In this document: piece by piece, positions 8,851-18,298 of the stretch | Numbering within the stretch: position 1 is the first letter of the stretch | Layout: the number at the start of each line of letters is the position of its first letter | Origin: Bin80 sp965220365 | Lineage (GTDB): Bacteria > Bacteroidota > Rhodothermia > Rhodothermales > Bin80 | NCBI GenBank assembly: GCA_965220365.1 | Contig: OZ244823.1 | Span: 2,294,001-2,358,000 of the forward strand | Direction of reading: 5' to 3' | DNA length: 64,000 nucleotides | The notes under the pieces: generated by a model | What the model saw: only the letters and a program-made list of their open reading frames with translations | The model's database searches: none | Told to the model about the DNA's origin: nothing | Made by a program: the position numbers and the translations under genes

Positions 8851-10139
8851 TTCGGTGCAGCAAATTCGTCGTACTGCTCCCGCCGAATATCAATTCCGCA
8901 TTGGCTAAGTTTCGATTCCAACTCTTCATAACCTCGGTCCAAATGATAGATTCGGCCGACATGCGTAGTCCCTTTGGCAACCAATCCTGCAAGTACGAGC
9001 GATACACTTGCACGCAGATCAGTACTCATAACACGTGCGCCGGTTAGTTGTCTTCCGCCGTGAACCGTGACTTGGTTTCCTTGGACATAGGCTTCAAGGC
9101 CCATGCGAGCCAATTCCGGGATATGATTGAAACGGTCACCATAGACCTGATCGGTGACCGTTGCAGTTCCTTTTGCACATGCAAGAAGCACCGTCCACTG
9201 AGCCTGTAAATCCGTCGGGAATCCAGGGTAAATTGCGGTTGTTATAGACACAGGCTTTACGGTTTCCGGTGGCGTTACAATGACCGAATCATCTTCAATA
9301 GTATAGGCGGCTCCAGTGCTTCGAAATGCATCCAAAAAATCTTCTCCCAAATGATCTGGGCGGGTGTGGGTCAGGCGTATGGCTTCACCAGGTGTTCCAG
9401 CGATTGCCGCGGCAATCATAAAGGTGCCCAACTCAATGCGGTCAGGGCAGTTACTATAATTGACGGCCTGTAATTCCGGGACTCCTTCAATTTCAATAAT
9501 CCGTGTTCCGACTCCTTCTAGTTTCGCTCCCATAGCCTGAAGCATTTCACAGAACACGACCACATCCGGCTCAATCGCTGCATTTTCAATTCGGCTGCCA
9601 CCGCGTCCTAAGCTGGCCGCCAGAAGCAAGTTGACCGTCGCACCGACACTGGAGGGTTCAAACCGATAGGATCCTCCGGGCAAACCTCCACGAGGGACCC
9701 GCGCTACAACATACCCTTCGTCCAGATCAATTTCTGCTCCCAGTGCCTTCAGGCCTTCAAGATGTAAGTTAACCGGGCGGGGGCCCCAGGCACATCCACC
9801 AGGCAATGAAACCCGTGCCTGTTGGCAGCGCCCAATCAATGCACCTAACATGTAGAAAGATGCTCGCATTTTCTTTACCAGCTCATATGGCGCCTCCGGG
9901 AACCCAATCCGGGTTGCATCAATCTCGATTCCACGGCCTTTGCGTTCCACCGAAGCTCCCGTAATTCGAAGTACATGAGAAAATGTCGTAATGTCACGCA
10001 GATGAGGAATGCGGTCCAAATGGGTCACTCCGTGAGGCAGAATTGCGGCGGCCATCAGCGGCAATGCTGTATTCTTGGACGCACTGATTGCGAGTGTGCT
10101 ACAGAGCGGCTGACCTCCTTGAATGACAAGTTTTTCCAT
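8841..10139 (-). CDS. murA: UDP-N-acetylglucosamine 1-carboxyvinyltransferase
   Basis: MurA transfers enolpyruvate from PEP to UDP-GlcNAc, the first committed step of peptidoglycan synthesis in the cytosol. The 432-residue length is normal. The lysine motif S-A-S-K-N-T-A-L-P lies near residue 20, the catalytic cysteine loop L-P-G-G-C-A-W-G-P-R-P near 115, and the conserved acidic G-F-P-T-D-L-Q-A-Q-W-T near 305. The late S-T-D-L-R-A-S motif is also present. The loop carries cysteine, so fosfomycin sensitivity would be expected. The gene is transcribed against its neighbours: it overlaps the cytochrome gene by 10 bases at its 3' end and is divergent from the cysteine desulfurase gene across about 450 bases. 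Confidence 0.95.
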   Translation of the reverse strand: MEKLVIQGGQPLCSTLAISASKNTALPLMAAAILPHGVTHLDRIPHLRDITTFSHVLRITGASVERKGRGIEIDATRIGFPEAPYELVKKMRASFYMLGALIGRCQQARVSLPGGCAWGPRPVNLHLEGLKALGAEIDLDEGYVVARVPRGGLPGGSYRFEPSSVGATVNLLLAASLGRGGSRIENAAIEPDVVVFCEMLQAMGAKLEGVGTRIIEIEGVPELQAVNYSNCPDRIELGTFMIAAAIAGTPGEAIRLTHTRPDHLGEDFLDAFRSTGAAYTIEDDSVIVTPPETVKPVSITTAIYPGFPTDLQAQWTVLLACAKGTATVTDQVYGDRFNHIPELARMGLEAYVQGNQVTVHGGRQLTGARVMSTDLRASVSLVLAGLVAKGTTHVGRIYHLDRGYEELESKLSQCGIDIRREQYDEFAAPNQG

Positions 10140-10591
10140 AATCAGTCAGTCTATCATTTGGCGAGATCGTGGGCAGATTTACGCCACTTTGAATGGAATT
10201 GCGTTATCAGAGTGTTTACTGATGTCCCAATCTAGCAGGTTGGATTTCTGAAATGGGTCTCCGAGCGCATCCATAGTATTCAATGTTCACCCTTAGAGAA
10301 GGGGGTCGGCATCCTTATACTTTGTTTGACGATAAAAGAATCCATTGACTGCACATAAAATCCGCGCTCTTTAAAAAAGAATCTCCCGGCATATGAATCG
10401 AAATTCTAATTCGTAGTACAAGGAACATGGGTGTAGTCTAGGCGGGTTTGAAGAATTTTTCGGGATGCTAACATAAATTTCTTCAATTCGATTGCCCCTG
10501 ACTGCATGGATGTTTACTGGATGGATGTACTGCTTGGAAAAAAATCACCCGTTGAGTTGCACGTCAGGTTTATCTGCAGATTGATCAAAAT
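10140..10591. other. Divergent intergenic region, murA / cysteine desulfurase
   Basis: These 452 bases lie between two divergent genes and must hold promoters for both. I see no convincing open reading frame, tRNA or repeat. A TTGACT-type -35 candidate occurs at about 10344 facing right, but no convincing -10 sequence follows at normal spacing, so I do not call a promoter. Confidence 0.5.
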
Positions 10592-11773
10592 ATGAGAGAG
10601 AACGGCCAAAACCCTACACCAGTCTATATGGACCATGCGGCGACCACTCCACTGGCTCCCGCTGTTTTAGAAGCAATGCTGCCGTATTTCGGAGCCAACT
10701 TTGGCAATGCATCCTCGGTTCATCACTTGGGCAGAGTTGCGCGGGGGGCCATCGAAAATAGTCGGGAGAAAATTGCAGAATACCTCCATGCAAAACCGGA
10801 GGAGATCGTGTTTACCAGTGGAGCTACAGAGGCGAACAACCTTGCATTCAATCTATTGAGCGCGGAAGAGCATCTAATCACATCAAGCATTGAGCACAAA
10901 GCTGTACTGGAACCGGTCAAAGCACTGGAAACTTCCGATGTGCAGGTTACACGCCTTGTACCCGATCCAGAAACCGGTGTCTTGAGCAAGAATGATATTG
11001 CAACATCTGTAAGTTCGAACACGCGCCTGGTCTCGGTTATGTATGTGAACAACGAAACCGGTGCCGTGACTCCACTAAAGGAAATCTCTGCCCTCCGCGA
11101 TGAGCATGACTTTTTTTTGCATACAGATGCGGCACAGGCGGCCGCATGGTTTCCCCTTGATGTGGATCGACTCGGTGTGGATATGATGTCGCTTTCTGCC
11201 CACAAGATGTATGGCCCGAAAGGGATTGGCATCCTTTACGTCCGGGATGGTGTGCAACTCATGCCACAGATTATTGGCGGTTCACAGGAAAGAGGGCGCC
11301 GAGGGGGTACAGAAAATATTGCCGCCATGGTTGGAATGGCGGCTGCAATGGATTTGATTGCAAAAGATCGGGATGCACATGTGCGCCGCGTCAGGAAACT
11401 TAGACAGGAGTTGCAGACACAGATAATGGCGGTGGTCGGCGACCAATTGGTTGTAAATACACCGGCCAACGCAGCCCCGCATATTCTTAGTGTTGCATTT
11501 AAGCCTGTGGATGGTAGGCCGTTGGATGGGGAAATGCTGCTTCTGAACATGGACCTGGAAGGCGTGTACGCTTCTGCCGGCTCCGCCTGCACCAGTGGGG
11601 CGATCACTCCGAGCCACGTTCTACTTGGATTGGGAGTCCCCGCGTCCACTGCTCGTGCATCATTACGGCTTTCGCTTGGTCGTTTAACGGGGGAAGAAGA
11701 TATCAAGAGGACGGTAGCCTGCATCCATAAGGTTGTCAAAAGAATGCAAGCGCAGAGGCAACATGAAGGGTAG
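10592..11773 (+). CDS. Cysteine desulfurase (NifS/IscS class)
   Basis: This PLP enzyme converts cysteine to alanine and delivers persulfide sulfur for Fe-S cluster and thio-cofactor assembly in the cytosol. The N-terminal Y-M-D-H-A-A-T-T-P motif, the T-S-G-A-T-E-A-N-N segment, the PLP lysine in S-L-S-A-H-K-M-Y-G-P-K-G and the active cysteine in A-G-S-A-C-T-S-G are all present in class I order. The 393-residue length is typical. No iscU, iscA or suf genes are adjacent, so whether it is the housekeeping enzyme or a specialised one (for example thiolation) cannot be told here. It heads a plus-strand run of closely packed genes. Confidence 0.9.
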   Translation: MRENGQNPTPVYMDHAATTPLAPAVLEAMLPYFGANFGNASSVHHLGRVARGAIENSREKIAEYLHAKPEEIVFTSGATEANNLAFNLLSAEEHLITSSIEHKAVLEPVKALETSDVQVTRLVPDPETGVLSKNDIATSVSSNTRLVSVMYVNNETGAVTPLKEISALRDEHDFFLHTDAAQAAAWFPLDVDRLGVDMMSLSAHKMYGPKGIGILYVRDGVQLMPQIIGGSQERGRRGGTENIAAMVGMAAAMDLIAKDRDAHVRRVRKLRQELQTQIMAVVGDQLVVNTPANAAPHILSVAFKPVDGRPLDGEMLLLNMDLEGVYASAGSACTSGAITPSHVLLGLGVPASTARASLRLSLGRLTGEEDIKRTVACIHKVVKRMQAQRQHEG

Positions 11774-12416
11774 GGCGCTGATTGTCTTTGCCCGTTCTCC
11801 CAAGTCCGGCCAAGTAAAGTCCAGGCTGACAAAACTGATCTCTGCACAGGAGGCAACAGATTTATATCGGATGTTTCTAATGGACAGCCTGGAGCAGTAT
11901 GCATCACTCAACGTGGCGGTGCGTCTGTATATGTCGGATGGCATTCCTCCCGATATTCCTGTTTATGGAGCAATAATTAAGCAACAATGCGGCAAGGGAC
12001 TGGGCGAACGTATGCACAATGCTTTTCAAGAGACAGCCGCAGCAGGATATCGGAAGATGGTCATTATTGGGACCGATCATCCTACGTTACCAGACGCTTT
12101 CATTCAAGACGCGTTTCATGCATTATCGGATTCGTCAAGTATATGCATTGGGCCCACAGAAGACGGGGGATATTATCTTTTGGGTATGAATCCATTTATT
12201 GACGGCCTGTTTGACGATATGATCTACAGCCGACCGGATGTTTTTGAGTTAACCTTAACCCGGGCGTATCAATCGGGGGCGAACGTCGTTCAACTGCCGA
12301 AGTGGTACGATATAGATACCCCGGATGACTTGCGCCGGTTGGCCTCAGAAAAGGGAGCAGTGCCCATAAACACATTGAAAATTGTAAAGCAGTTGAAAGC
12401 GAAATACGTCCTCTAA
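11763..12416 (+). CDS. TIGR04282/DUF2064-family nucleotidyl-/glycosyltransferase-like protein
   Basis: The protein of 217 residues starts M-K-G-R-A-L-I-V-F-A-R-S-P-K-S-G-Q-V-K-S-R-L, the signature of the family annotated as arsenosugar biosynthesis glycosyltransferase (DUF2064). This fold is related to GT-A and nucleotidyltransferases. The internal motif I-G-T-D-H-P-T-L-P corresponds to the metal-binding acidic region, and G-P-T-E-D-G-G-Y-Y-L-L-G is also family-typical. The ATG at 11763 is chosen because it begins exactly at the conserved N-terminus. It overlaps the desulfurase stop by 11 bases, suggesting translational coupling. Actual substrates of most family members are unproven. Confidence 0.82.
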   Translation: MKGRALIVFARSPKSGQVKSRLTKLISAQEATDLYRMFLMDSLEQYASLNVAVRLYMSDGIPPDIPVYGAIIKQQCGKGLGERMHNAFQETAAAGYRKMVIIGTDHPTLPDAFIQDAFHALSDSSSICIGPTEDGGYYLLGMNPFIDGLFDDMIYSRPDVFELTLTRAYQSGANVVQLPKWYDIDTPDDLRRLASEKGAVPINTLKIVKQLKAKYVL

Positions 12417-12490
12417 GGTGTGATGGACCACCCGCAGACTGATCACAGGGGCTGTTTTTGATCCGTATAAAACCAATACATACCTGACAC

Positions 12491-13420
12491 TTGAGTAACT
12501 CAGATAACCATACCGTTCGCGTCTTTGGTTCCGCCTCATTGTCCAACCTGGGACCAGGCTTCGATACATTGGGGTTGTGCCTCAAGGGAATGGGAGACAT
12601 TATCGAAGCACGGTTTTCCTCGAAACCTGGAATCACGATCACCTCTTCGGCCCCCATTCCGTTAGAAGCCAGAAATAATACGGCAGGACGTGCAGCCCAT
12701 CTTGTTATGACCAAGGCTGGGGATAAGAGGGGGCTTCACTTACACATAAAGAAAGGCATTCCTATCGGCTCGGGGATCGGTGGCTCTGCTGCTAGTGCTT
12801 CAGCAGGTGCATGGGCCGCGAATCTTCTTTTAGGCAAACCATTCGCCAAGGAAGAACTAGCTTACGAAGTCTTGGAAGCAGAACGATTGGCTAGCGGCGG
12901 AGCACTTCATGGCGATAATGCATTGCCGTCTCTTTTGGGAGGTCTCATCCTTACTTCTCCGGTCAGACCACTTGATTATCGTCGGATTGAATTAACAAGA
13001 CCGATGCACCTGGTTGTCATATTGCCCAAAAGGACAATTCTCACCACAGATGCAAGAACGATTCTGCCTCGCGTTGTCCCAAGACTTGAAGCCGTACATA
13101 ATGCCAGTGATTTGGCGTTTATGCTGCATTCATTAATGGTGGGAGATTGGGATACACTCGCTCCTTATATGATGCGGGATCGCATTGTAGAGCCCGCAAG
13201 GGCAAGCCTTGTACCCTGCTATACTGCCGTGCGTGAAGCAGCACTGGATGCCGGTGCATGTGCGGTGGCATTGACTGGGTCGGGACCGGCAATGTTTGCG
13301 ATTGTAAATAATGTCCAATTGGCATCAGGGATATGCAGTGCAATGGTTGAGGCGGCTGGAGAGGAAGCGAATGGGATCGTCACGCAGGCAGATATGCATG
13401 GCGTTCGACAATGTACATAA
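12491..13420 (+). CDS. thrB: Homoserine kinase
   Basis: ThrB phosphorylates homoserine with ATP, the penultimate step of threonine synthesis. The protein (309 residues) is a GHMP kinase. The N-terminal S-A-S-L-S-N-L-G-P-G-F-D-T-L-G motif and the ATP-binding loop P-I-G-S-G-I-G-G-S-A-A-S-A are clear, and A-L-T-G-S-G-P-A-M-F-A near the C-terminus is the third GHMP motif. The start is a TTG at 12491, the first start codon of the frame that keeps the conserved N-terminus. There is no in-frame ATG before the first motif. thrC starts 4 bases after the stop, so the two genes form a thrBC unit. Confidence 0.92.
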   Translation: MSNSDNHTVRVFGSASLSNLGPGFDTLGLCLKGMGDIIEARFSSKPGITITSSAPIPLEARNNTAGRAAHLVMTKAGDKRGLHLHIKKGIPIGSGIGGSAASASAGAWAANLLLGKPFAKEELAYEVLEAERLASGGALHGDNALPSLLGGLILTSPVRPLDYRRIELTRPMHLVVILPKRTILTTDARTILPRVVPRLEAVHNASDLAFMLHSLMVGDWDTLAPYMMRDRIVEPARASLVPCYTAVREAALDAGACAVALTGSGPAMFAIVNNVQLASGICSAMVEAAGEEANGIVTQADMHGVRQCT

Positions 13421-13424
13421 ACTC

Positions 13425-14675
13425 ATGCGGTATGTGAGTACGCGTGGGAGTGTACAACCCGTTGATTTTCCGACGGCATTATTACAGGGTCTGGCGCCAG
13501 ATGGTGGGCTCTATGTTCCAGAAAAACTTCTGGAGATAGACATGCAAGCCTGGAAGGGGGCTACGGATTTTTCAGCAATGTCCATGCGGATCCTCACACC
13601 ATGGCTGGCCGGTGAAATCCCCGAGACGGCTCTGGCATCCATACTCAGGCAGGCACTTAATTTCCCGGTCCCCTTGGTCAAGGTTGGGAATACATGGGTC
13701 CTGGAGCTCTTTCATGGCCCGACCTTGTCGTTCAAGGATTTTGGCGCACGTACGATGTCCCGGCTCATGAACCACTTAGTCAAAGACGAGCATCTGACGA
13801 TCCTGGTCGCCACCTCGGGAGATACGGGAAGTGCGGTAGCGGATGGTTTTGGCAATCTCCCTAATTTGCGGGTTGCCGTGCTGTACCCGAAAGGCCAAGT
13901 CAGCTCTACGCAGGAGAAGCAGCTTATTGTGCGACGAACAGGAGTGCGTGCCTTTGCCGTCAACGGGACCTTTGATGACTGCCAGGCGATAGTCAAAGAA
14001 TTGCTGGTTTCTCCCAGAGGGCTGCGCCTATCTGCCGCGAACTCTATTAATGTAGGACGTCTTTTGCCACAGATGCTCTACTACTACTGGGCTTTTGCAC
14101 AGGGGCAGTGGGGCAATGCTGACGTATGTGTTCCCTGCGGTAACCTTGGTAATCTGACTGCGGGGGTGCTGTCGTCACTTTGCGGGCTTCCGGTACGCAA
14201 TTTTATTGCTGCACATAATGCGAATGATGGATACCCCAAATTCCTTGCAGGTGATAAAAGTGCTTTTGGGGAGTCCATCCGAACGTTGTCGAATGCGATG
14301 GACGTAGGTCGCCCCAGTAATTTTGAGCGTCTTAAATTTTTGTTGCCGGAAGATCAGATGCGCCACACGATCCAAGGAAGCTCATGCTCTGACGAGGATA
14401 CACTAATCTCCATCCGACGTGTGCACGAAGAAACTGGCTACACTGCTGACCCGCATACTGCGGTCGCACTTGCAGCTGTACGTGATAGATCCACACCTAC
14501 GGTTGTATTGTCGACTGCCCATCCTGCCAAATTTCCTGATACAGTAGAACGGGCGTTGGGGCATGCTCCTGCTTCCGTCCCCGCGTTGACGAAACTGGAA
14601 TCAATGCCTACTCGTGTACAATCCCTTGAACCAACATCGGACGCACTCCGTTTGAAACTCGAATCCTGGAATTGA
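13425..14675 (+). CDS. thrC: Threonine synthase
   Basis: ThrC is a PLP enzyme that converts O-phosphohomoserine to threonine. The ATG at 13425 gives 416 residues and begins with the family-typical Y-V-S-T-R-G. A-P-D-G-G-L-Y-V-P follows, then the PLP lysine motif F-H-G-P-T-L-S-F-K-D-F-G-A-R. The phosphate-binding region V-A-T-S-G-D-T-G-S-A-V-A-D-G is also present. An upstream in-frame extension into thrB exists, but it lacks family similarity. The gene starts 4 bases after thrB and is followed with essentially no gap by the squalene-synthase-like gene. Confidence 0.93.
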   Translation: MRYVSTRGSVQPVDFPTALLQGLAPDGGLYVPEKLLEIDMQAWKGATDFSAMSMRILTPWLAGEIPETALASILRQALNFPVPLVKVGNTWVLELFHGPTLSFKDFGARTMSRLMNHLVKDEHLTILVATSGDTGSAVADGFGNLPNLRVAVLYPKGQVSSTQEKQLIVRRTGVRAFAVNGTFDDCQAIVKELLVSPRGLRLSAANSINVGRLLPQMLYYYWAFAQGQWGNADVCVPCGNLGNLTAGVLSSLCGLPVRNFIAAHNANDGYPKFLAGDKSAFGESIRTLSNAMDVGRPSNFERLKFLLPEDQMRHTIQGSSCSDEDTLISIRRVHEETGYTADPHTAVALAAVRDRSTPTVVLSTAHPAKFPDTVERALGHAPASVPALTKLESMPTRVQSLEPTSDALRLKLESWN

Positions 14676-14678
14676 TTG

Positions 14679-15383
14679 ATGCCCCCTTTCGCCCCATCAG
14701 ACTGGCCGCGGAATGAATTCCGAGCAGAAGCGGAAGTTCTTTGGCAGTGGCATCATGCGGCACAGGCCGGCGAATACTCATCTGTTTATCACAGTGAAGC
14801 GCACGCAATATGCGAGAAATTCAATTTACCGGCTCACCTGATTGATGCCCAGTTTATTGAGGAAGGTGTTCCAACGATCCATACGATTACGGACCTCTTT
14901 GACTACATGGACCGCTCTACGGGTTCACATGCACTTCTGTTGATAAAACTAGCGGGATATACGGCAAACTGGGTCGAGGATCCTGTCAGGAAATTTGGGC
15001 GGGCTCTATTTCTTACGAGATCCCTCATGTCTCTCAAGGAAGATGTCTTGGCAGGGCGACAGTTTATTCCACTTGATCTATTGCAGAAAAACAATGTGGA
15101 CAGTACAGATCTAGTGCAGGGAAGGCTTTCTTCTGGACTTCGCTCAGTACTCTGGAAACAGGTCGTCTATGCACGAGATGCATATGCTTCATGCAGAACC
15201 CTGAACAGTGACCTCAGTGGCTGGTGTCGGAGGCGATTTCGTATCTATTGGACTGGTGGACTACACACCTTGGCTCGGATAGAGTCGCGGAAGTTTGATG
15301 TTTGGTCAAAGCCGGTCGAACTTACGTTACTAGACAAAACACGCGTATATTTACGGGTCTATACAGGCAAAACGATTCGATGA
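14679..15383 (+). CDS. Squalene/phytoene synthase-like protein, catalytically degenerate
   Basis: The 234-residue protein aligns with the C-terminal two thirds of the trans-isoprenyl head-to-head synthase fold. The segment L-F-L-T-R-S-L-M-S-L-K-E-D-V-L-A-G-R-Q-F is at the place of the second aspartate-rich motif (normally N-x-x-R-D-x-x-E-D), but the first aspartate is serine. The first D-D-x-x-D motif is absent, because the protein starts after it and thrC fills the upstream frame. This pattern resembles NDUFAF6-like pseudoenzymes, mitochondrial complex I assembly factors of the same fold without catalytic residues. The C-terminal R-K-F-D-V-W segment also fits that branch. A carotenoid or hopanoid synthase role is therefore unlikely. 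The ATG lies 3 bases after the thrC stop, and the end overlaps purM in an ATGA arrangement. Confidence 0.7.
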   Translation: MPPFAPSDWPRNEFRAEAEVLWQWHHAAQAGEYSSVYHSEAHAICEKFNLPAHLIDAQFIEEGVPTIHTITDLFDYMDRSTGSHALLLIKLAGYTANWVEDPVRKFGRALFLTRSLMSLKEDVLAGRQFIPLDLLQKNNVDSTDLVQGRLSSGLRSVLWKQVVYARDAYASCRTLNSDLSGWCRRRFRIYWTGGLHTLARIESRKFDVWSKPVELTLLDKTRVYLRVYTGKTIR

Positions 15384-16378
15384 CAGTCTATAAGGATGCA
15401 GGTGTAGATATCCAGGCAGCCAACGAGGCACTAAAACGCCTGAAGCCTTTAATCAAATCAACGTACACTCCTGGGGTGATTCGAGATGTCGGGGCATTCG
15501 GCGGCTTCTTTCAACTTGACCTATCGGGGTACAAAAAACCCATACTGGTATCCTCAATTGACGGTGTGGGGACGAAGGTGAAGGTCGCCGTGAAAGCAGA
15601 GATTCACGATACGGTTGGTGAAGATCTAGTCAATCACTGCATTAATGATATTGCCGTGTGTGGTGCTGAACCCTTGTATTTCCTTGATTATTTCGCGGCC
15701 GGAGAACTGTCCACCGAAGTTCTAGAAGCAGTCGTGAAAGGGATGATCCGCGCATGCAAAAATGCCGGGATTGCCCTGATTGGAGGAGAAACTGCTGAGA
15801 TGCCCGACCTGTATTCACTCACGGATTACGATTTGGCAGGCGTAATCGTGGGCCTGGTGGATAAGGATCATATTATCGATGGTGGCAGGATCCAAAAGGG
15901 GGACAAGCTTTGGGGGATCCCTTCGTCCGGACTTCATACAAACGGCTACTCCCTTGCACGTAGAGTTCTCCTGGGGACTCTGTCGGGGTATCATCTGAAC
16001 GAAAGGCCTGCACAACTGAAAGGGAAAAGCATTGAAGAAGAATTATTGAGCATACACAAGTGTTATCTATCCTTAATCCGCGATCTCAAAGAGCATGCAC
16101 ATGCTTTTGTTCATGTGACGGGAGGTGGGATCGAAGGAAACACCCGTCGCGTACTCCCTGAGGGACTTCAAGTGCAGGTAGACTATGAAAGCTGGGAGCG
16201 CCCGCCTATTTTTGATCTCATCCAGAAACGTGGGGCCGTGCCGGAAGAAGATATGCGGGACACATTTAACCTGGGTATCGGATTGGTTGTGATTGCGCCT
16301 GCTTCGGCGGAGCAGGATATCCAGCATATCGCAGCAGCGCATCATGAGAATCTCATCGCACTGGGATCAGTATACTAG
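15380..16378 (+). CDS. purM: Phosphoribosylformylglycinamidine cyclo-ligase (AIR synthetase)
   Basis: PurM closes the imidazole ring of AIR using ATP in de novo purine synthesis. The protein of 332 residues begins at the ATG at 15380, which overlaps the preceding stop by ATGA. It shows Y-K-D-A-G-V-D, S-S-I-D-G-V-G-T-K, the H-C-I-N-D-I-A-V-C-G-A-E-P segment, A-L-I-G-G-E-T-A-E-M-P and H-V-T-G-G-G-I-E-G-N, all standard for the family. No other purine genes are adjacent, so its place in a threonine/lipid gene run is by packing rather than by pathway. Confidence 0.95.
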   Translation: MTVYKDAGVDIQAANEALKRLKPLIKSTYTPGVIRDVGAFGGFFQLDLSGYKKPILVSSIDGVGTKVKVAVKAEIHDTVGEDLVNHCINDIAVCGAEPLYFLDYFAAGELSTEVLEAVVKGMIRACKNAGIALIGGETAEMPDLYSLTDYDLAGVIVGLVDKDHIIDGGRIQKGDKLWGIPSSGLHTNGYSLARRVLLGTLSGYHLNERPAQLKGKSIEEELLSIHKCYLSLIRDLKEHAHAFVHVTGGGIEGNTRRVLPEGLQVQVDYESWERPPIFDLIQKRGAVPEEDMRDTFNLGIGLVVIAPASAEQDIQHIAAAHHENLIALGSVY

Positions 16379-16440
16379 CTGAAATCGCACGCTTAAGTTT
16401 TTATAGCTGCGTTAAACCGCCACCAAATCTTTAACTCTTT

Positions 16441-17124
16441 ATGGGCTCAATTACTCTGATATTGGTTCTGAGCTACCTTGCGGGGTCTATTCCTGGAAGC
16501 GTATGGGTGGGGCAATTACTGTATGGGGTTGATGTGCGTAAGCACGGCAGCTTGAATGCAGGAGCAACGAATGTTTTCCGGGTACTGGGATGGAAAGCAG
16601 GAATATTATCTACCATCATTGATGTCGGAAAGGGGTTATTGGCTGCGGGCGTGATTGCGTCTATTCGCATCGATGAGCTTCCATCAGGGTTTGCGTTCTG
16701 GCAGGTGGAATCCGTCATTCGCCTGTTAGCCGGTATTGCTGCGATTATTGGTCATATGCTTCCTGTTTGGGCCCGATTTCGAGGAGGAAAAGGCGTGAAC
16801 ACCGCTGCGGGAGTCTTATTTGCAATTACACCGAAGACGATGTGGATTGTGATCGGGGTTTTTATCTTGGTGTTGTTTGGTTCAAGATATGTCTCTCTTG
16901 CAAGTATCATTGCGGCGTTGATGTTCCCGGCGACAGTGGCCATTCGGATGTTTGTCTTTGATATTGAAGCGCTGGATCGGAGTCTGCTCTTATTTGGTTG
17001 CATCTTCGCGATTGCAATTCTTTATGCTCATCGGAGCAATATCCAGCGACTTATTTCGGGTAAAGAGAATAAGGTCCAACATTTTCGACTGGCTCATGGC
17101 ATGCGTAGGCGTGGTGAGCTGTAG
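16441..17124 (+). CDS. plsY: Acyl-phosphate:glycerol-3-phosphate acyltransferase
   Basis: PlsY is an inner-membrane enzyme that acylates glycerol-3-phosphate with acyl phosphate, the first step of phospholipid synthesis. The 227-residue protein has about five hydrophobic helices. The N-terminal L-A-G-S-I-P-G-S motif, the H-G-S-L-N-A-G-A-T-N loop and the R-G-G-K-G-V-N-T-A loop match the three cytosolic family motifs. A basic tail (about residues 200-227) is longer than in many homologues. gpsA, which makes its substrate, starts 14 bases downstream. Confidence 0.93.
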   Translation: MGSITLILVLSYLAGSIPGSVWVGQLLYGVDVRKHGSLNAGATNVFRVLGWKAGILSTIIDVGKGLLAAGVIASIRIDELPSGFAFWQVESVIRLLAGIAAIIGHMLPVWARFRGGKGVNTAAGVLFAITPKTMWIVIGVFILVLFGSRYVSLASIIAALMFPATVAIRMFVFDIEALDRSLLLFGCIFAIAILYAHRSNIQRLISGKENKVQHFRLAHGMRRRGEL

Positions 17125-17138
17125 CCTCCGCCAATTGC

Positions 17139-18167
17139 ATGCCGTGTGCAATATCCGTTTTTGGTGCTGGTAGCTGGGGCACTGCACTTTCAGTGAGTTT
17201 ATACAGCGCAGGTCATGCGGTAACGCTCTGGGCTCGCAGACAGGATCTGGCAAACGCGATCCAACGCGAGGGTCGCAACCCTGAATATTTGCCGGGTGTC
17301 TCAATTCCGGCATCCGTGGCCATTACAGCTGATCTTTCTTTCGCAGCGCAGCAGGCAAATTACTGGGTAATCGCAACCCCCTCGCATGCAGTGCGCAAAA
17401 TAGCTACAGATTTACTGACCTTCTGTGACCAGGAGATAACGGTAATATCTGTTGCGAAGGGGATTGAGACAGAAACAGGACTTACAACAACTGCGGTGCT
17501 GGAAAATGTACTAAGCCCACCCATCCCCAGGGGGAATCTGGTGGTTCTGTATGGTCCGAGCCATGCAGAAGAAGTTGGAACAGGGAAGCCGACAACCCTA
17601 GTTGCTGCGTCAACCAGTATGAGACGGGCAGAAGCTGTGCAGGAGATTTTCATGATGGACAGGCTCAGGATTTACGTGAACAGTGATGTGAAAGGGGTCG
17701 AAATTGGGGGAAGCGTTAAGAATATCATGGCGATTGCATCTGGAATCAGTGATGGAGTTGGCTATGGGGATAATGCTAGGGCAGCTCTCATCACGAGAGG
17801 GATTGCAGAGATCCAGCGCCTAGGAAGTGCACTGGGTGCCGATCCCCAGACCTTTACAGGTTTGACCGGCCTCGGAGACCTAGTGGTTACGTGCACCAGT
17901 CGACACAGTCGTAATCGTCATCTTGGGGAAGCGATCGGGCGTGGGGCGACACTCGATGAGATAACAAAATCCATGAACATGGTAGCGGAAGGGGTCAGAA
18001 CCACAAAAGCAGTATACAACATGGCACAGCGACTCGGCATTGAGATGCCGATTACCGAAGCAGTGTACGGCATCCTTTTCAAAGGCAAGCAGCCCCATGA
18101 TGTGGTTCAGGAATTAATGACACGATCAGCAAAAAAGGAGGAATGGTTACAGGTTCAGGGGCACTGA
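17139..18167 (+). CDS. gpsA: NAD(P)H-dependent glycerol-3-phosphate dehydrogenase
   Basis: GpsA reduces dihydroxyacetone phosphate to sn-glycerol-3-phosphate for phospholipid synthesis. The 342-residue protein has the Rossmann motif G-A-G-S-W-G-T-A-L at residue 9, G-P-S-H-A-E-E-V-G near 140, the catalytic lysine region E-I-G-G-S-V-K-N-I-M-A-I near 190 and the G-L-T-G-L-G-D-L-V-V-T-C motif near 240. It follows plsY by 14 bases, so the two genes supply and use glycerol-3-phosphate as one unit. Confidence 0.95.
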   Translation: MPCAISVFGAGSWGTALSVSLYSAGHAVTLWARRQDLANAIQREGRNPEYLPGVSIPASVAITADLSFAAQQANYWVIATPSHAVRKIATDLLTFCDQEITVISVAKGIETETGLTTTAVLENVLSPPIPRGNLVVLYGPSHAEEVGTGKPTTLVAASTSMRRAEAVQEIFMMDRLRIYVNSDVKGVEIGGSVKNIMAIASGISDGVGYGDNARAALITRGIAEIQRLGSALGADPQTFTGLTGLGDLVVTCTSRHSRNRHLGEAIGRGATLDEITKSMNMVAEGVRTTKAVYNMAQRLGIEMPITEAVYGILFKGKQPHDVVQELMTRSAKKEEWLQVQGH

Positions 18168-18298
18168 AGCAAAATCTGCGCCCCCAGTCAGCTCCAATGA
18201 TTGCTCTTTTCATCCCGGATTCTTACCATGTGGGTGGAGAATATCGTGGGATTCACCCCGTATTCACTTGAGGATATTTTCAAAGGTTATTGGCAGCC

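Noticed and set aside
14676..15383. Phytoene or squalene synthase as an active carotenoid/hopanoid enzyme
   Set aside because: The first aspartate-rich motif is missing and the second is altered, and no other isoprenoid genes are nearby.
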